The notes: generated by a model not told the origin, from the sequence alone. A stretch of DNA of 64,000 nucleotides from Streptosporangium sp. NBC_01495 (GCF_036250735.1 NZ_CP109430.1:7378001-7442000), one strand, 5' to 3'; shown: positions 26,103 through 35,182, counted from the stretch's first letter. Numbers and translations are program-made.

Positions 26103-27677
26103 ATGCCCCGCGTGGTCCTGCTGGGCTCATCGCCCGGCCCCGATGCCGCTCCCGGCCAGGCGACGCCCGCCGCGTTGACCCTGCCCGCGCTTCCCGGCTG
26201 CCCCACGGTGATCGGCAAGCTGCACGGTCAGCTCGCCTCACTCGACCCCGAGCCGGTGACGATCGTCCGCTCGGGCGACGCCGCCGCCCACCGGGGCTTC
26301 CCCGGCAGCCTCGTCGAGACCTCCGACCTCGCCGGTGACCTGCGCGCCGTGGCCGACGCGGTCGAGGGCGCCACCGAGAGCCTGCTCTTCCTGCCGGCCA
26401 ACTCGCTGATCCACGACGAGCTGATCTACCAGATCACCAAGTCGAAGCGCGGAGCCCTCGCGCTGATCACCAAGGAGCCGCGCGAGGAGGACGAGAACGG
26501 CGACGTCATCGTCCCGGACGTCCCGATCGACGAGGCCCTGCCGGAGATCGGCGACCGGAGGCTGGAGGGCCTGCCCGTCCGGGTACGCGCCCGCAAGTCC
26601 CGGGTCATCTCGGTGGGCTCGGCCTTCCACGGGGTGACCAGGCCCAACTCGGTCCTGCTCGGCCCGCTGCACCTGCACCACAAGCACGCGCCCGTCCTCG
26701 CCGAGGCCGCCCGCGAGCTGGCCGACATGGCCCACCTGCTGGGTCCTGACGACGACCTGGTCCAGCTGCTGGTGCTGGGCCTGGTGCGCAAGGGCGTCTC
26801 CGTCGGCATCCGCGGCCGCCGCGACCTGTTCTTCCGCCGGGTCTCCACCCCCGAGCAGGCCGCCGAGGCGCTGGCCGAGATGGCCACGTTCAACGAGGAC
26901 AAGGCACGGCTGAACAACGCGGTGAAGGGCGCCGACGGCTTCTTCACCACGTACTTCGTCAGCACCTACTCCCGGTTCATCGCCCGATGGGCGGCCAGGC
27001 GGGGCCTCACCCCCAACCAGGTCACGCTGATCTCGATCGCGCTGGGGGTGGCGGCGGCGCTGTGCTTCGCCACCGGCGAGCGGGCCGGGATGGTCGCGGG
27101 TGGCGTGCTGATCTACTTCGCGTTCGTGTTCGACTGCGTGGACGGCCAGGTCGCGCGGTACGCCCGCAAGTTCGGCGTGCTCGGGGCGTGGCTGGACGCC
27201 ACGTTCGACCGGTTCAAGGAGTACGTGGTCTTCGCGGGCCTGGCGGTCGGCGCGGCGGTCTCCGGCGTGGGCGACGTCTGGACGCTGGCGCTGATCGCGC
27301 TCGGCGTGCAGTCCATCAAGCACCTCCTCGACTTCTCCTACGGCGCGGCGAACCGGCGCAAGCCCCCGTCGCCGCTGCCCTCGGTGGCGCTGTCGATCAG
27401 CGCCGACACCGGCCTGCGCCAGGCGCTGGAGGAGCGCAAGAACGCCAGGACCGGCGGGATCCGCAACCTGCTGAAGATGTGGGGCCGGGCCGGTAGATAC
27501 CGTTCCGTGCACTGGGCCCGCAAGATGATCGTGTTCCCCATCGGCGAGCGCTTCGCCGCCATCGCGATCGTCAGTGCCCTGTTCGACGCCAGGATCACCT
27601 TCCTGACGCTGATCATCTGGGGCGGCATCGGGGCCGCCTACTCGCTCACCGGACGCCTGATGAGGTCTCTCGCATGA
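26103..27677 (+). CDS. CDP-alcohol phosphatidyltransferase with N-terminal nucleotidyltransferase-like domain
   Basis: A 524-residue protein. The N-terminal 300 residues resemble a sugar nucleotidyltransferase-like domain. The C-terminal half is a membrane CDP-alcohol phosphotransferase with the full D-x2-DG-x2-AR-x8-G-x3-D-x3-D signature starting at D344 ('DCVDGQVARYARKFG'). Such proteins join a CDP-activated alcohol to a second alcohol to form phospholipid-like products. ATG with AAAGGG upstream. Overlaps the next gene (ATGA). The substrate pair is unknown. Confidence 0.87.
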   Translation: MPRVVLLGSSPGPDAAPGQATPAALTLPALPGCPTVIGKLHGQLASLDPEPVTIVRSGDAAAHRGFPGSLVETSDLAGDLRAVADAVEGATESLLFLPANSLIHDELIYQITKSKRGALALITKEPREEDENGDVIVPDVPIDEALPEIGDRRLEGLPVRVRARKSRVISVGSAFHGVTRPNSVLLGPLHLHHKHAPVLAEAARELADMAHLLGPDDDLVQLLVLGLVRKGVSVGIRGRRDLFFRRVSTPEQAAEALAEMATFNEDKARLNNAVKGADGFFTTYFVSTYSRFIARWAARRGLTPNQVTLISIALGVAAALCFATGERAGMVAGGVLIYFAFVFDCVDGQVARYARKFGVLGAWLDATFDRFKEYVVFAGLAVGAAVSGVGDVWTLALIALGVQSIKHLLDFSYGAANRRKPPSPLPSVALSISADTGLRQALEERKNARTGGIRNLLKMWGRAGRYRSVHWARKMIVFPIGERFAAIAIVSALFDARITFLTLIIWGGIGAAYSLTGRLMRSLA

Positions 27678-28384
27678 TCACCCAGCCGCAGACCACCCCC
27701 GTTCCGGATCCGTACGAGGAGCGGCTGCGCGTGCAGACCGCCCGGCTGCTCGCCTACCGCGACGACGGCCCGCTGGTGACGCTGCTCCGCGACAAGGTGG
27801 GACCGGGGCTGCCCCCGGTGCCCGCCGCGCTCGCCGCGCTGCTGGCGATCATCGCGATGGCCGTGACCGGGATGCTGGTGGACGGGCCGATCCTGCTCGT
27901 CCCGGTGCTGGTCATGCTCGTCCTGGTGCTGCCCACCGCGGCCCGCGACCACCTCGGCAAGCTCGACTGGCTGACGCCGCCGCTGATCCGGGGGACCGAG
28001 TTCCTCACGATCATCCTCATCGGCCTGGCGGCCGACGCGCCCAAGTGGCTGCTGTACGTGCTGATCTACGTGATCGGCTACCACACCTACGACACGGTGT
28101 ACCGGACGCGGCAGAGCATCTGGCCGGCCCCCTGGGTGTTCCGGGCCGGGCTGGGCTGGGAGCTCCGGCTGCTGCTGATCGGCGCCGGTGCCGCGCTGGG
28201 CGTGCTGACGTGGGTGCTGGCCGCGCTCACGCTCTACCTCGGCGTGCTGTTCGCGGTCGAGAGCGTGACGAGCTGGGTCGGCCTGGACAAGCAGACGGCG
28301 AACGCCGCGCAGGCGAGCGACGACCTGGAGACCTCCCCCGAGGAGGCCCAGGAGCAGGCCACCGGCGAGGCCGACCAGACCTGA
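27674..28384 (+). CDS. Multi-pass membrane protein (DUF5941-like), partner of the CDP-alcohol phosphotransferase
   Basis: A 236-residue membrane protein with four to five hydrophobic segments, a soluble N-terminus ('DPYEERLRVQTARLLAYRDDG') and an acidic C-terminal tail. It resembles DUF5941 domains, which I recall being fused to similar phosphotransferases elsewhere. Translation is coupled to the upstream gene. Function unknown. Confidence 0.7.
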   Translation: MITQPQTTPVPDPYEERLRVQTARLLAYRDDGPLVTLLRDKVGPGLPPVPAALAALLAIIAMAVTGMLVDGPILLVPVLVMLVLVLPTAARDHLGKLDWLTPPLIRGTEFLTIILIGLAADAPKWLLYVLIYVIGYHTYDTVYRTRQSIWPAPWVFRAGLGWELRLLLIGAGAALGVLTWVLAALTLYLGVLFAVESVTSWVGLDKQTANAAQASDDLETSPEEAQEQATGEADQT

Positions 28385-28407
28385 CCTGACCGGAACCTCA
28401 CGAACGG

Positions 28408-28446
28408 CGAATGCCGCCGGACGAATCACCCGTCCGGCGGCATTCG
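28408..28446 (+). terminator. 16-bp perfect stem terminator
   Basis: CGAATGCCGCCGGACG (28408-28423) pairs exactly with CGTCCGGCGGCATTCG (28431-28446) across a 7-nt loop, 24 nt after the membrane-protein stop. No T-run. It insulates the following regulator gene. Confidence 0.8.
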
Positions 28447-28514
28447 TGCGTCCGGGCCGGCCGCCACCGCCGCCCACTCGCCGCCCGCCGCGAACCCGCG
28501 CCGATCCGAAGCGG

Positions 28515-28520
28515 TATACA
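28515..28520 (+). promoter_or_regulatory. -10 box of a leaderless regulator gene
   Basis: TATACA ends 7 nt before the GTG at 28528, and there is no ribosome-binding site, which is the pattern of a leaderless actinobacterial transcript. Confidence 0.55.
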
Positions 28521-28527
28521 GGTCTGC

Positions 28528-29025
28528 GTGGAACTGGACAGGCTGGATCGCGACATCATCGGGGCGCTCGTCGAGGACGCCCGCGCCACGTACGCGGAGA
28601 TCGGGCAGCGGGTGGGCCTGTCGGCGTCGGCGGTGAAACGCCGGGTGGACCGGCTGCGCGAGACCGGCGCCATCACCGGGTTCACCGCCCGGGTGGAGCC
28701 CGCGGCGCTCGGCTGGACCACCGAGGCCTACGTGGAGCTGTACTGCGCGGGCAAGACCTCGCCGTCGGAGATCGGGGTGGCCATCGGCCGCCATCCCGAG
28801 GTGGTCTCGGCGTGCACCATCACCGGCGAGGCCGACGCGCTGCTGCACATCAGGGCCACCGACGTGCGGCACGTGGAAAGGGTGATCGAGCGCATCGCCG
28901 CGGAGCCGTTCGTGGTGCGGACCAAGAGCTCCATCGTGCTCTCCCGCCTGATCGAGGCACCCCTGGTGACCTCGCGCAGCGAGCCGTTCATCGCCCCGCA
29001 CAACGAATCGACGTTCCTGGCCTGA
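28528..29025 (+). CDS. Lrp/AsnC-family regulator
   Basis: A 165-residue Lrp/AsnC protein: N-terminal helix-turn-helix ('TYAEIGQRVGLSASAVKRRV', near 21-40) and a C-terminal RAM ligand-binding domain. It directly precedes the arginine/ornithine genes, so arginine or ornithine is a likely effector (inference). The GTG at 28528 is chosen because the protein family starts there and a -10 lies just upstream; longer readings run into the terminator. Confidence 0.88.
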   Translation: MELDRLDRDIIGALVEDARATYAEIGQRVGLSASAVKRRVDRLRETGAITGFTARVEPAALGWTTEAYVELYCAGKTSPSEIGVAIGRHPEVVSACTITGEADALLHIRATDVRHVERVIERIAAEPFVVRTKSSIVLSRLIEAPLVTSRSEPFIAPHNESTFLA

Positions 29026-29160
29026 AGCACGCGGGAAACCCGCGTCAGCGCGCAAAAGCAGGCTCTTGGCCTGCGAGAACGCTGTTCCTAGGCTGATGAC
29101 GCCGCCATCGGGACCGTGACGGCGGCTGTCATCACGATCTTTTCATATGCGGGGTTATCC

Positions 29161-29955
29161 ATGACGAGGCACTACCTCATGTGTCGGCCCGACCACTTCG
29201 CGGTCGAGTACGCGATCAACCCGTGGATGCGCCCCGAGGCCGGAGCCGACCGCGAGGTGGCGATCAGGCAGTGGGAGACGCTCAGGAGCGCCTACGAGGA
29301 GCTCGGGCACCGCGTCAGTCTCATCGAGCCGGTGGAGGGCCTGCCGGACATGGTCTTCGCCGCCAACGGCGCGCTGGTCGTGGACGGCCGCGTGTACGGC
29401 GCGCGGTTCACCCACCCGCAGCGCGCGGCCGAGGGGCCGGCATACCTGCGGTGGTTCGTCGACAACGGCTACGAGCGGGTCCGCGACGCGGCCTTCGTCA
29501 ACGAGGGCGAGGGGGACTTCCTCACGCTCGACCACCTGGTACTGGCCGGGACCGGGTTCCGCACCGACATCACCGCGCACAAGGAGGCCCAGGAGTTCCT
29601 CGGCCGCCCGGTGGTGACGCTGCAACTGGTGGACCCCCGGTTCTACCACCTGGACACCGCACTCTTCCCGCTAAACGGACATAACGTGGCATACTTCCCG
29701 GGGGCCTTCTCTCCGGGGAGCCAGGAGGTGCTCCGCAACCTCTTCCCCGACGCCGTCATCGCGAGCGAGGACGACGCGGCCGTACTGGGCCTCAACGCCG
29801 TCAGCGACGGCGTCAACGTGGTGATCAACGTCGAGGCCGCCGACCTGCAGCTCGAACTCAAGCGCCGGGGCTTCGAGGTCATCCCGGTGGATCTGTCGGA
29901 GCTTCGCAAGGCGGGCGGCGGTCCCAAGTGCTGCACGCTGGAAATCCGGGCATAG
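29161..29955 (+). CDS. Amidinotransferase-fold hydrolase, arginine dihydrolase-like
   Basis: A 264-residue enzyme of the arginine-modifying (guanidino) superfamily. Candidate catalytic residues are N69 in 'VFAANGALV', H163 in 'YHLDTALFPL' and C258 in 'GPKCCTLE'. An Asn in this position, with His and Cys near 168 and 264, is what I recall for cyanobacterial arginine dihydrolase ArgZ, which turns arginine into ornithine, CO2 and two ammonia. The next gene is ornithine aminotransferase, which would use the product. The usual annotation would be dimethylargininase, which is the main alternative. ATG 29161; weak ribosome-binding site. Confidence 0.8.
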   Translation: MTRHYLMCRPDHFAVEYAINPWMRPEAGADREVAIRQWETLRSAYEELGHRVSLIEPVEGLPDMVFAANGALVVDGRVYGARFTHPQRAAEGPAYLRWFVDNGYERVRDAAFVNEGEGDFLTLDHLVLAGTGFRTDITAHKEAQEFLGRPVVTLQLVDPRFYHLDTALFPLNGHNVAYFPGAFSPGSQEVLRNLFPDAVIASEDDAAVLGLNAVSDGVNVVINVEAADLQLELKRRGFEVIPVDLSELRKAGGGPKCCTLEIRA

Positions 29956-30007
29956 TGCCCGACATCACGGCCACGGACCAGACAAACCAGGGAGGGGCGG
30001 ATATCGG

Positions 30008-31219
30008 ATGACCGGCACCGACGACTTCATCGAACTGAGCGAGCGCCGCAGCGCGCACAACTACCACCCCCTGCCCGTCGTGATCCGCGAGGCGCAGGGC
30101 GCCTGGGTCGTCGACGTGGAGGGCAGGCGGTTCCTCGACTGCCTGTCCGGCTACTCCTCCCTGAACTTCGGGCACGGCAACCCGAAGATCATCGCAGCGG
30201 CCCAGGAGCAGCTGTCGCGGCTCACCCTGACCAGCCGCGCCTTCTTCCACGACCAGTTCGCCACCTTCGCCGCCGGGCTGGGCGACCTCACCGGCAAGGA
30301 CATGGTCCTGCCGATGAACACCGGCGCCGAGGCCGTGGAGACCGCGATCAAGGTGGCCCGCAAGTGGGGCTACGAGGTCAAGGGCGTGGCCGCCGAGCAG
30401 GCCAACATCATCGTGATGGAGGACAACTTCCACGGCCGGACCACCACGATCGTCGGCTTCTCCACCGATCCCGACGCCCGGGGCGGCTTCGGCCCGTACA
30501 CCCCCGGTTTCAGGATCGTGAAGTACGGCTCCGTCGAGGCGATCCGCGAGGCCGTCGACGCCAACACGGTCGCGGTGCTGCTGGAGCCCATCCAGGGCGA
30601 GGCCGGGGTGCTGGTACCACCGGACGGCTACCTCACCCAGGTCCGCGAGCTGTGCACCGCGGAGAACATCCTGATGATCGCCGACGAGATCCAGTCGGGT
30701 CTCGGCCGCACCGGCGAGACCTTCGCCTGCGACCACGAGGGCGTCGTCCCCGACATCTACGTGCTGGGCAAGGCTCTGGGCGGCGGCGTCGTCCCGGTCT
30801 CGGCGATCACCGCGAACGAGGACGTGCTCGGCGTGATCAGGCCGGGGCAGCACGGCTCGACCTTCGGCGGCAACCCGCTCGCCTGCGCGGTCGCGAACGC
30901 GGTCATCGAGCTGCTCGGCACCGGCGAGTACCAGGCGCGGGCCAGGGAGCTCGGCGAGGTCATGCACGAGAGGCTGCGCGGGCTGATCGGCCACGGTGTG
31001 ATCACCGTGCGCGGGCGCGGACTGTGGGCGGGGATCGACATCGACCCGTCGCTGGCCAGCGGGCGGGAGGTCTCCAAGGCGCTCATGGCCCACGGCGTCC
31101 TGGCCAAGGACACCCACGGCTCGACCATCCGCCTCGCCCCGCCGATCGTCGTCTCCGAGGAGGACCTCCTGTGGGCGGTCGACCAGCTCGGCGCGGTCCT
31201 GGAGGAACTCGCGAGGTGA
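30008..31219 (+). CDS. rocD: Ornithine aminotransferase
   Basis: A 403-residue class III PLP aminotransferase converting ornithine and 2-oxoglutarate to glutamate semialdehyde and glutamate. It shows 'NTGAEAVETAIKVARKWGY', 'EPIQGEAGV', the PLP-pocket aspartate in 'IADEIQSGLGRTG', the PLP lysine in 'VLGKALGGG', and 'HGSTFGGNPLAC'. It lies 52 nt after the dihydrolase gene. The three genes form an arginine-catabolic set. Confidence 0.93.
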   Translation: MTGTDDFIELSERRSAHNYHPLPVVIREAQGAWVVDVEGRRFLDCLSGYSSLNFGHGNPKIIAAAQEQLSRLTLTSRAFFHDQFATFAAGLGDLTGKDMVLPMNTGAEAVETAIKVARKWGYEVKGVAAEQANIIVMEDNFHGRTTTIVGFSTDPDARGGFGPYTPGFRIVKYGSVEAIREAVDANTVAVLLEPIQGEAGVLVPPDGYLTQVRELCTAENILMIADEIQSGLGRTGETFACDHEGVVPDIYVLGKALGGGVVPVSAITANEDVLGVIRPGQHGSTFGGNPLACAVANAVIELLGTGEYQARARELGEVMHERLRGLIGHGVITVRGRGLWAGIDIDPSLASGREVSKALMAHGVLAKDTHGSTIRLAPPIVVSEEDLLWAVDQLGAVLEELAR

Positions 31220-31291
31220 CCCCTGAGTTGCGGGAGTCAGCTCGGTGCGGTCCTGCGGGAACTGAGAGGTGATCCCTCCGGTGCGGCCCGC
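31184..31291 (+). repeat. 54-bp tandem duplication of the rocD 3' end
   Basis: The segment from 31184 (CAGCTCGGCGCGGTCCTG), through the stop codon, recurs from 31238 (CAGCTCGGTGCGGTCCTG) with a few substitutions. The copy is exactly 54 bp downstream and non-coding because the first stop codon precedes it. Confidence 0.7.
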
Positions 31292-31316
31292 GCCCCGGAA
31301 GGGCGCGCCGCACCGG
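31278..31316. terminator. Strong bidirectional hairpin between rocD and the phosphodiesterase gene
   Basis: CCGGTGCGGC (31278-31287) pairs with GCCGCACCGG (31307-31316), and inside it GCGCCC (31290-31295) pairs with GGGCGC (31301-31306) around CGGAA. The genes are convergent, so it can serve both. Confidence 0.7.
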
Positions 31317-31380
31317 AACCGCCGCTCCGCCGAGCGACGCCCGGATCCGCCGGCGGACGGCTGAGCGACGCCAGGGCCCT

Positions 31381-32958
31381 CTAGTGGACGGCGGAGTCCG
31401 CGCCCAGCTCCACGACGGTGATCTCCGAGACCTCGGTGCCCGCGGCGGTGTCCCAGCGGACCGACGTGGGGTTCGTGTCCAGGGAGAGGATCGCCACCGC
31501 GTTGGAGAACCACGGGCCGTTGGTGATCCGCCACTTGAACGGCGGCTTGGGGATCTTCGCCGTACGGGAGAGCGAGCGGCCGATCAGACTCGCGACGCCG
31601 AACTGGGCGACGATGTTGGCCAGGCGCAGGGTACGGCTCAGCGGGTTGCGGATCGGGGAGCAGACCAGCTGGTAGATGGGGAGCCCGCGCGCCTTGGCCA
31701 CGTAGGAGTAGTGCACGTCCCCGGAGAGCATGATCACCGGCTTTCCCAGCCCGGCCAGCAGCTTGGACAGGTCCTCGAACGAGCGGCGGAAGGCCGCCCA
31801 GTGCTCCAGGTCGACGGCCTGGCGCAGGGCCTCCGACCAGCGGGCCACGGTCTTGCCCCAGGCGCCCTGGGCCAGGGCCTCGTTCCAGTTCTGGATGTGG
31901 TGGATGCCCGCCGGGAGCAGGAACGGCACCGAGGAGCCGATCACGAAGCGCTTCGCACCCCCCTTGTGGAGCTGCTCGGTGAGCCACTCCCACTCCACCG
32001 GGTCGATCATGCGCCGGTCCGCGGGGTCGAGCTGGCGGGAGCAGCGGGAGTCGAGCATGATCAGGCGGGTGTCGCCGAGGTCGCGGGCGTAGCTCCACCG
32101 GCTGTCGGCGGGAACGTCGTAGGCGTGCTCGGCGAAGACGTCGAGGACCTCGGCGCCGTCCCCCTCTGCCGCGTACACCTTGCTGAGCACCTCGTCCGAG
32201 GCGCGCTCGGCCGGCGACATGTTGCCCAGGTGCTGGTAGACCCAGTAGGCGCCGATCCCGGAGACCACCCGGTGCCGCCACCACGGGACGTCCTCCATCG
32301 CCGTGCGCCAGGAGATGGAGGTGTTGAAGTCGTCGCGCAGGTCGTGGTCATCGAAGATCATCGCGGTGGGCACCGTGGAGAGGAGCCAGCGGATCTCCGG
32401 GTCGGTCCACGCCAGGCGGTACAGCTCGGCGTACTCCTCGAAGTCGGCGATCTCCTTCTTCGGGTCGGTGTCCCTGCGGCTCGCGATGAACTCCAGCATC
32501 TCGGCGGACGGCTCGTCGGCGTAGACCTGGTCGCCGAGCAGCAGCAACAGATCGGGCCAGCGCTCGTCGGACGCGTCCGGCAGGGTGCCGCCGTACGCGC
32601 GCAGCACGTCCACCCCGTGGGAGATCGTGTACACGAGGTCGTGCGGCACGCTGGTCCGGCAGGAGCCGAACATCACCCGGTTCGGACCGTCCGGGCCGAG
32701 CAGCCGGATGCGGCTCGGCGGCCGGTCGGGCAGGGGCCACACGGTCTCCCCGTCCAGGCGCACCTCGTAGGTCCCGCCGCCCTCCACGTCCACGAGCGCG
32801 TAGTGGTGACCGTGGACGGTGAACGTCCTGGCCTCCGAGCGCACGTCGCCGACCTCGACCGTCACCTCGCACGGCTCGCTCGTCTCCACCCACACCGACG
32901 CGCTCGTCTCGTCCACGTAACGCAGCATCGGTCCGACCACAAGTTCCGGCACGTTCAT
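31381..32958 (-). CDS. PhoD-like alkaline phosphatase/phosphodiesterase
   Basis: A 525-residue metallophosphoesterase of the PhoD-like group. Metal-ligand blocks are 'GDQVYADE', 'DDHDLRDDFN' and 'SGDVHYSYVAK'. The N-terminus is a fibronectin-like beta domain ('VGPMLRYVDETSASVWVET' in outline). There is no signal peptide, so it is probably cytoplasmic, unlike secreted PhoD. The ATG at 32958 has GAGGGG immediately against it; a GTG at 32970 is an alternative start. Confidence 0.85.
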   Translation of the reverse strand: MNVPELVVGPMLRYVDETSASVWVETSEPCEVTVEVGDVRSEARTFTVHGHHYALVDVEGGGTYEVRLDGETVWPLPDRPPSRIRLLGPDGPNRVMFGSCRTSVPHDLVYTISHGVDVLRAYGGTLPDASDERWPDLLLLLGDQVYADEPSAEMLEFIASRRDTDPKKEIADFEEYAELYRLAWTDPEIRWLLSTVPTAMIFDDHDLRDDFNTSISWRTAMEDVPWWRHRVVSGIGAYWVYQHLGNMSPAERASDEVLSKVYAAEGDGAEVLDVFAEHAYDVPADSRWSYARDLGDTRLIMLDSRCSRQLDPADRRMIDPVEWEWLTEQLHKGGAKRFVIGSSVPFLLPAGIHHIQNWNEALAQGAWGKTVARWSEALRQAVDLEHWAAFRRSFEDLSKLLAGLGKPVIMLSGDVHYSYVAKARGLPIYQLVCSPIRNPLSRTLRLANIVAQFGVASLIGRSLSRTAKIPKPPFKWRITNGPWFSNAVAILSLDTNPTSVRWDTAAGTEVSEITVVELGADSAVH

Positions 32959-33210
32959 CCCCTCAGCCACTGCACAACGCCGGGACCCCTGACCAGGTCC
33001 TGGCAAATCTGCGTGTTACTCCCAGATTGCCCAGGGGGGCCGGCAGATAACAACGCACCTCCCGGTCGCGGGCCCGCGACCGGGTCAGGGAATCAGTCAT
33101 GAGAACGAAACACGGTCCGTCCCTGCGGGCAAAAAACCACACCTAGTCTGATCGTGACCATGTGCCCCGAGCGGAGCAAAGGCGCTCCACTCACCGTACG
33201 GAGGTTTCCC

Positions 33211-34500
33211 TTGAGAACGCTCACGGTGCCGTCGACGACGCCGGCCGCCACCGCTTCCGTCAGTCCGGGCCGGCAGGCCCTCGACTCCGCGCTGTTCCAG
33301 CTCGACCAGGCGGCGGACCGGCTGGACCTGGACGACAGCCTGCGCGCCATGCTCGCCACTCCCCGCCGCTCGCTCACCGTCTCGGTTCCGGTCCGCCTCG
33401 AGGACGGCCGGATGGACGTCGTGCAGGGTTTCCGGGTGCAGCACAACACTACCCGCGGCCCGGCGAAGGGCGGCATCCGTTTCCACCCTCGCACCGACGT
33501 CCACGAGATCACCGCCCTGGCCATGGGCATGACGTGGAAGTGCGCGCTGGCCGGGGTTCCCTACGGGGGCGCCAAGGGCGGCGTCTCCCTGGACCCCGCC
33601 TCGCTGAGCGCCCGCGAGCTGGAACGGGTCACCCGGCGCTACGTCAACGAGGTCCTGCCGATCATCGGCCCCGAGAGGGACATCCCGGCCACCGACGTCG
33701 GCACCGACGAGCGGACCATGGCCTGGATCATGGACACCTACTCGATGAACGCGGGCTACCCGGTGCCCGGCGTGACGATCGGCGGTCCCGTGACCCCCGG
33801 CGGCGCGCCCGACCGGGTCGGGGCCACCTCCCGCGGCGTGCGGATCGCCGCGCTCAGGGCCCTGGGCGGTTCCCCCGAGGGCCGCACCGTCGCGATCCAG
33901 GGCTTCGGCAAGGTCGGCGCCCCCGCCGCGCGCTACCTCGCCGACGCGGGCTGCCTGGTGGTCGCGGTCTCCGACCGTACCGGGGCCGTGATCGACCGCT
34001 CCGGCCTGGACGTCGACGACCTGCGGGCGTGGTCGGAGGAGACCGGCGGCGTACGCGGCTACCGCCGGGCGGACGCGCTGTCGTGGGAGGAGTTGCTGGA
34101 GCTCGACGTGGACGTGCTCGTCCCCGCCGCCATGGAGGGGGCGATCACCGAGGAGAACGCCGTCCGGGTCAGGGCCAGTCTGATCGTGGAGGGCGCCAGC
34201 TCCCCCACCACGCCCGGGGCGGACCGCGTCCTCGCCGACGCGGGCGTCACCGTGGTCCCCGACATCCTGGCCAACGCGGGCGGCGTGATCGTCTCCTACC
34301 TGGAGTGGCTGCAGGACATGCAGGCGCGCCGCTGGAGCGCGCGCGAGGTCGACGCGAGGCTCCGCGGCATCGTGGAGGACGCGTTCGACACCACCGCGAC
34401 GGTCTCGGCCGAGTGCGGGATCACCCTGCGCCAGGCGGCCCATGTGATCGGCGTCGGCCGGGTCGCCGAGGCCCACCGGGCGCGCGGGCTGCACCCCTGA
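33211..34500 (+). CDS. Glu/Leu/Phe/Val dehydrogenase
   Basis: A 429-residue amino-acid dehydrogenase. 'GPAKGGIRFHP', 'MTWKCALAGVPYGGAKGGV' (catalytic lysines) and 'QGFGKVGAPAARYLADAG' (NAD(P) site) identify the family, and 'DILANAGGVIVSYLEW' follows. Glutamate dehydrogenase is most likely given ammonia-producing neighbours, but leucine-type enzymes look alike. The start is TTG 33211, with GGAGG 6 nt upstream; the earlier GTG/ATG at 33154/33160 have no ribosome-binding site. Confidence 0.87.
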   Translation: MRTLTVPSTTPAATASVSPGRQALDSALFQLDQAADRLDLDDSLRAMLATPRRSLTVSVPVRLEDGRMDVVQGFRVQHNTTRGPAKGGIRFHPRTDVHEITALAMGMTWKCALAGVPYGGAKGGVSLDPASLSARELERVTRRYVNEVLPIIGPERDIPATDVGTDERTMAWIMDTYSMNAGYPVPGVTIGGPVTPGGAPDRVGATSRGVRIAALRALGGSPEGRTVAIQGFGKVGAPAARYLADAGCLVVAVSDRTGAVIDRSGLDVDDLRAWSEETGGVRGYRRADALSWEELLELDVDVLVPAAMEGAITEENAVRVRASLIVEGASSPTTPGADRVLADAGVTVVPDILANAGGVIVSYLEWLQDMQARRWSAREVDARLRGIVEDAFDTTATVSAECGITLRQAAHVIGVGRVAEAHRARGLHP

Positions 34501-34504
34501 CGCC

Positions 34505-34712
34505 GTGAGGGGACGTGCGATGGATCCCGAGGCCGCGGATCAGAGCGTGTCATGAATTCGGAGGCCATGAGGGGACGCGTCATCGATCCCACAACCGAGG
34601 ACCGGAGCGTGTCATGAGCTCAGAGGCCGTGAGGGGACGCGTCATAGACCTCACAACCGCGGACCGGCGTGTGTCATGAACTCGGAGGCCGTCGCCCGGG
34701 GCGCGTCACGAG
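34505..34712. repeat. 62-bp tandem repeat, three copies plus a partial fourth
   Basis: Units begin at 34505, 34567, 34629 and 34691, each exactly 62 bp apart. They share GTGAGGGGACGCGTCAT-like starts and GTGTCATGA...GGAGGCC ends. The partial fourth copy runs into the 3' end of the marR gene and includes its stop codon, so the array seems to have grown from that end. It lies between two convergent genes and encodes nothing obvious. Confidence 0.85.
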
Positions 34713-35182
34713 CGGCTCAGGCCGCCCGGGGCACGCTCCGGGGCCGCCGGAGCCTCGTCCAGGGCGGCGACCAGCCTTTCCAGGTCCCGCATGAGCCGCT
34801 CGGTGCGCTCGGTGCCGTAGACCGCCTCGATCAGCCGGTGGTGCTCGGCCACCCCGCCCTCGACCCGGGCGAGCAGCTCGGAGCCACGGTCGGCGAGGAA
34901 GACGGCGACCTTGCGGCGGTCGCCCGGATCATGGCCCCGATAGACGAGGGAACGGTCGATGAGCCGGTCGATGGCCTTGGTCAGCGTCGGATGCGGCATC
35001 AGCACGGCCTCGGCCAGGTCGCCCATCGAGTGCCCCCGGCCGTCGGCGAGGGCGCGCAGGATGCGCCACTGCTCGACGGAGACGTCCTCGGCGGTCACCG
35101 CGGCGGCGAGTGCCCGGTTGACGCTGCGCTCGGCCCTGCTGAGGAGGTAGGCGAGCGAGGATCCCAGCCCGGTCGTCACCAC
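34706..35182 (-). CDS. MarR-family regulator
   Basis: A 158-residue winged-helix MarR protein ('VSVEQWRILRALADGRGHSM', 'HPTLTKAIDRLIDRSLVYRG', 'DRRKVAVFLADRG'). GTG start with GGGAG about 7 nt upstream. It lies divergent from the AmiC-like gene, 86 bp away, and may control the amide cluster (inference). Confidence 0.87.
   Translation of the reverse strand: MVTTGLGSSLAYLLSRAERSVNRALAAAVTAEDVSVEQWRILRALADGRGHSMGDLAEAVLMPHPTLTKAIDRLIDRSLVYRGHDPGDRRKVAVFLADRGSELLARVEGGVAEHHRLIEAVYGTERTERLMRDLERLVAALDEAPAAPERAPGGLSRS

Noticed and set aside
28408-28520. Longer start for the Lrp/AsnC gene at 28411
   Set aside because: It would begin inside the 16-bp terminator hairpin and span the -10 box; the family begins at GTG 28528.
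28511-28520. A fourth copy of the oxalate-module promoter element at GGTATACAGG
   Set aside because: Only the TATAC core matches; it is better explained as the -10 of the leaderless regulator gene.
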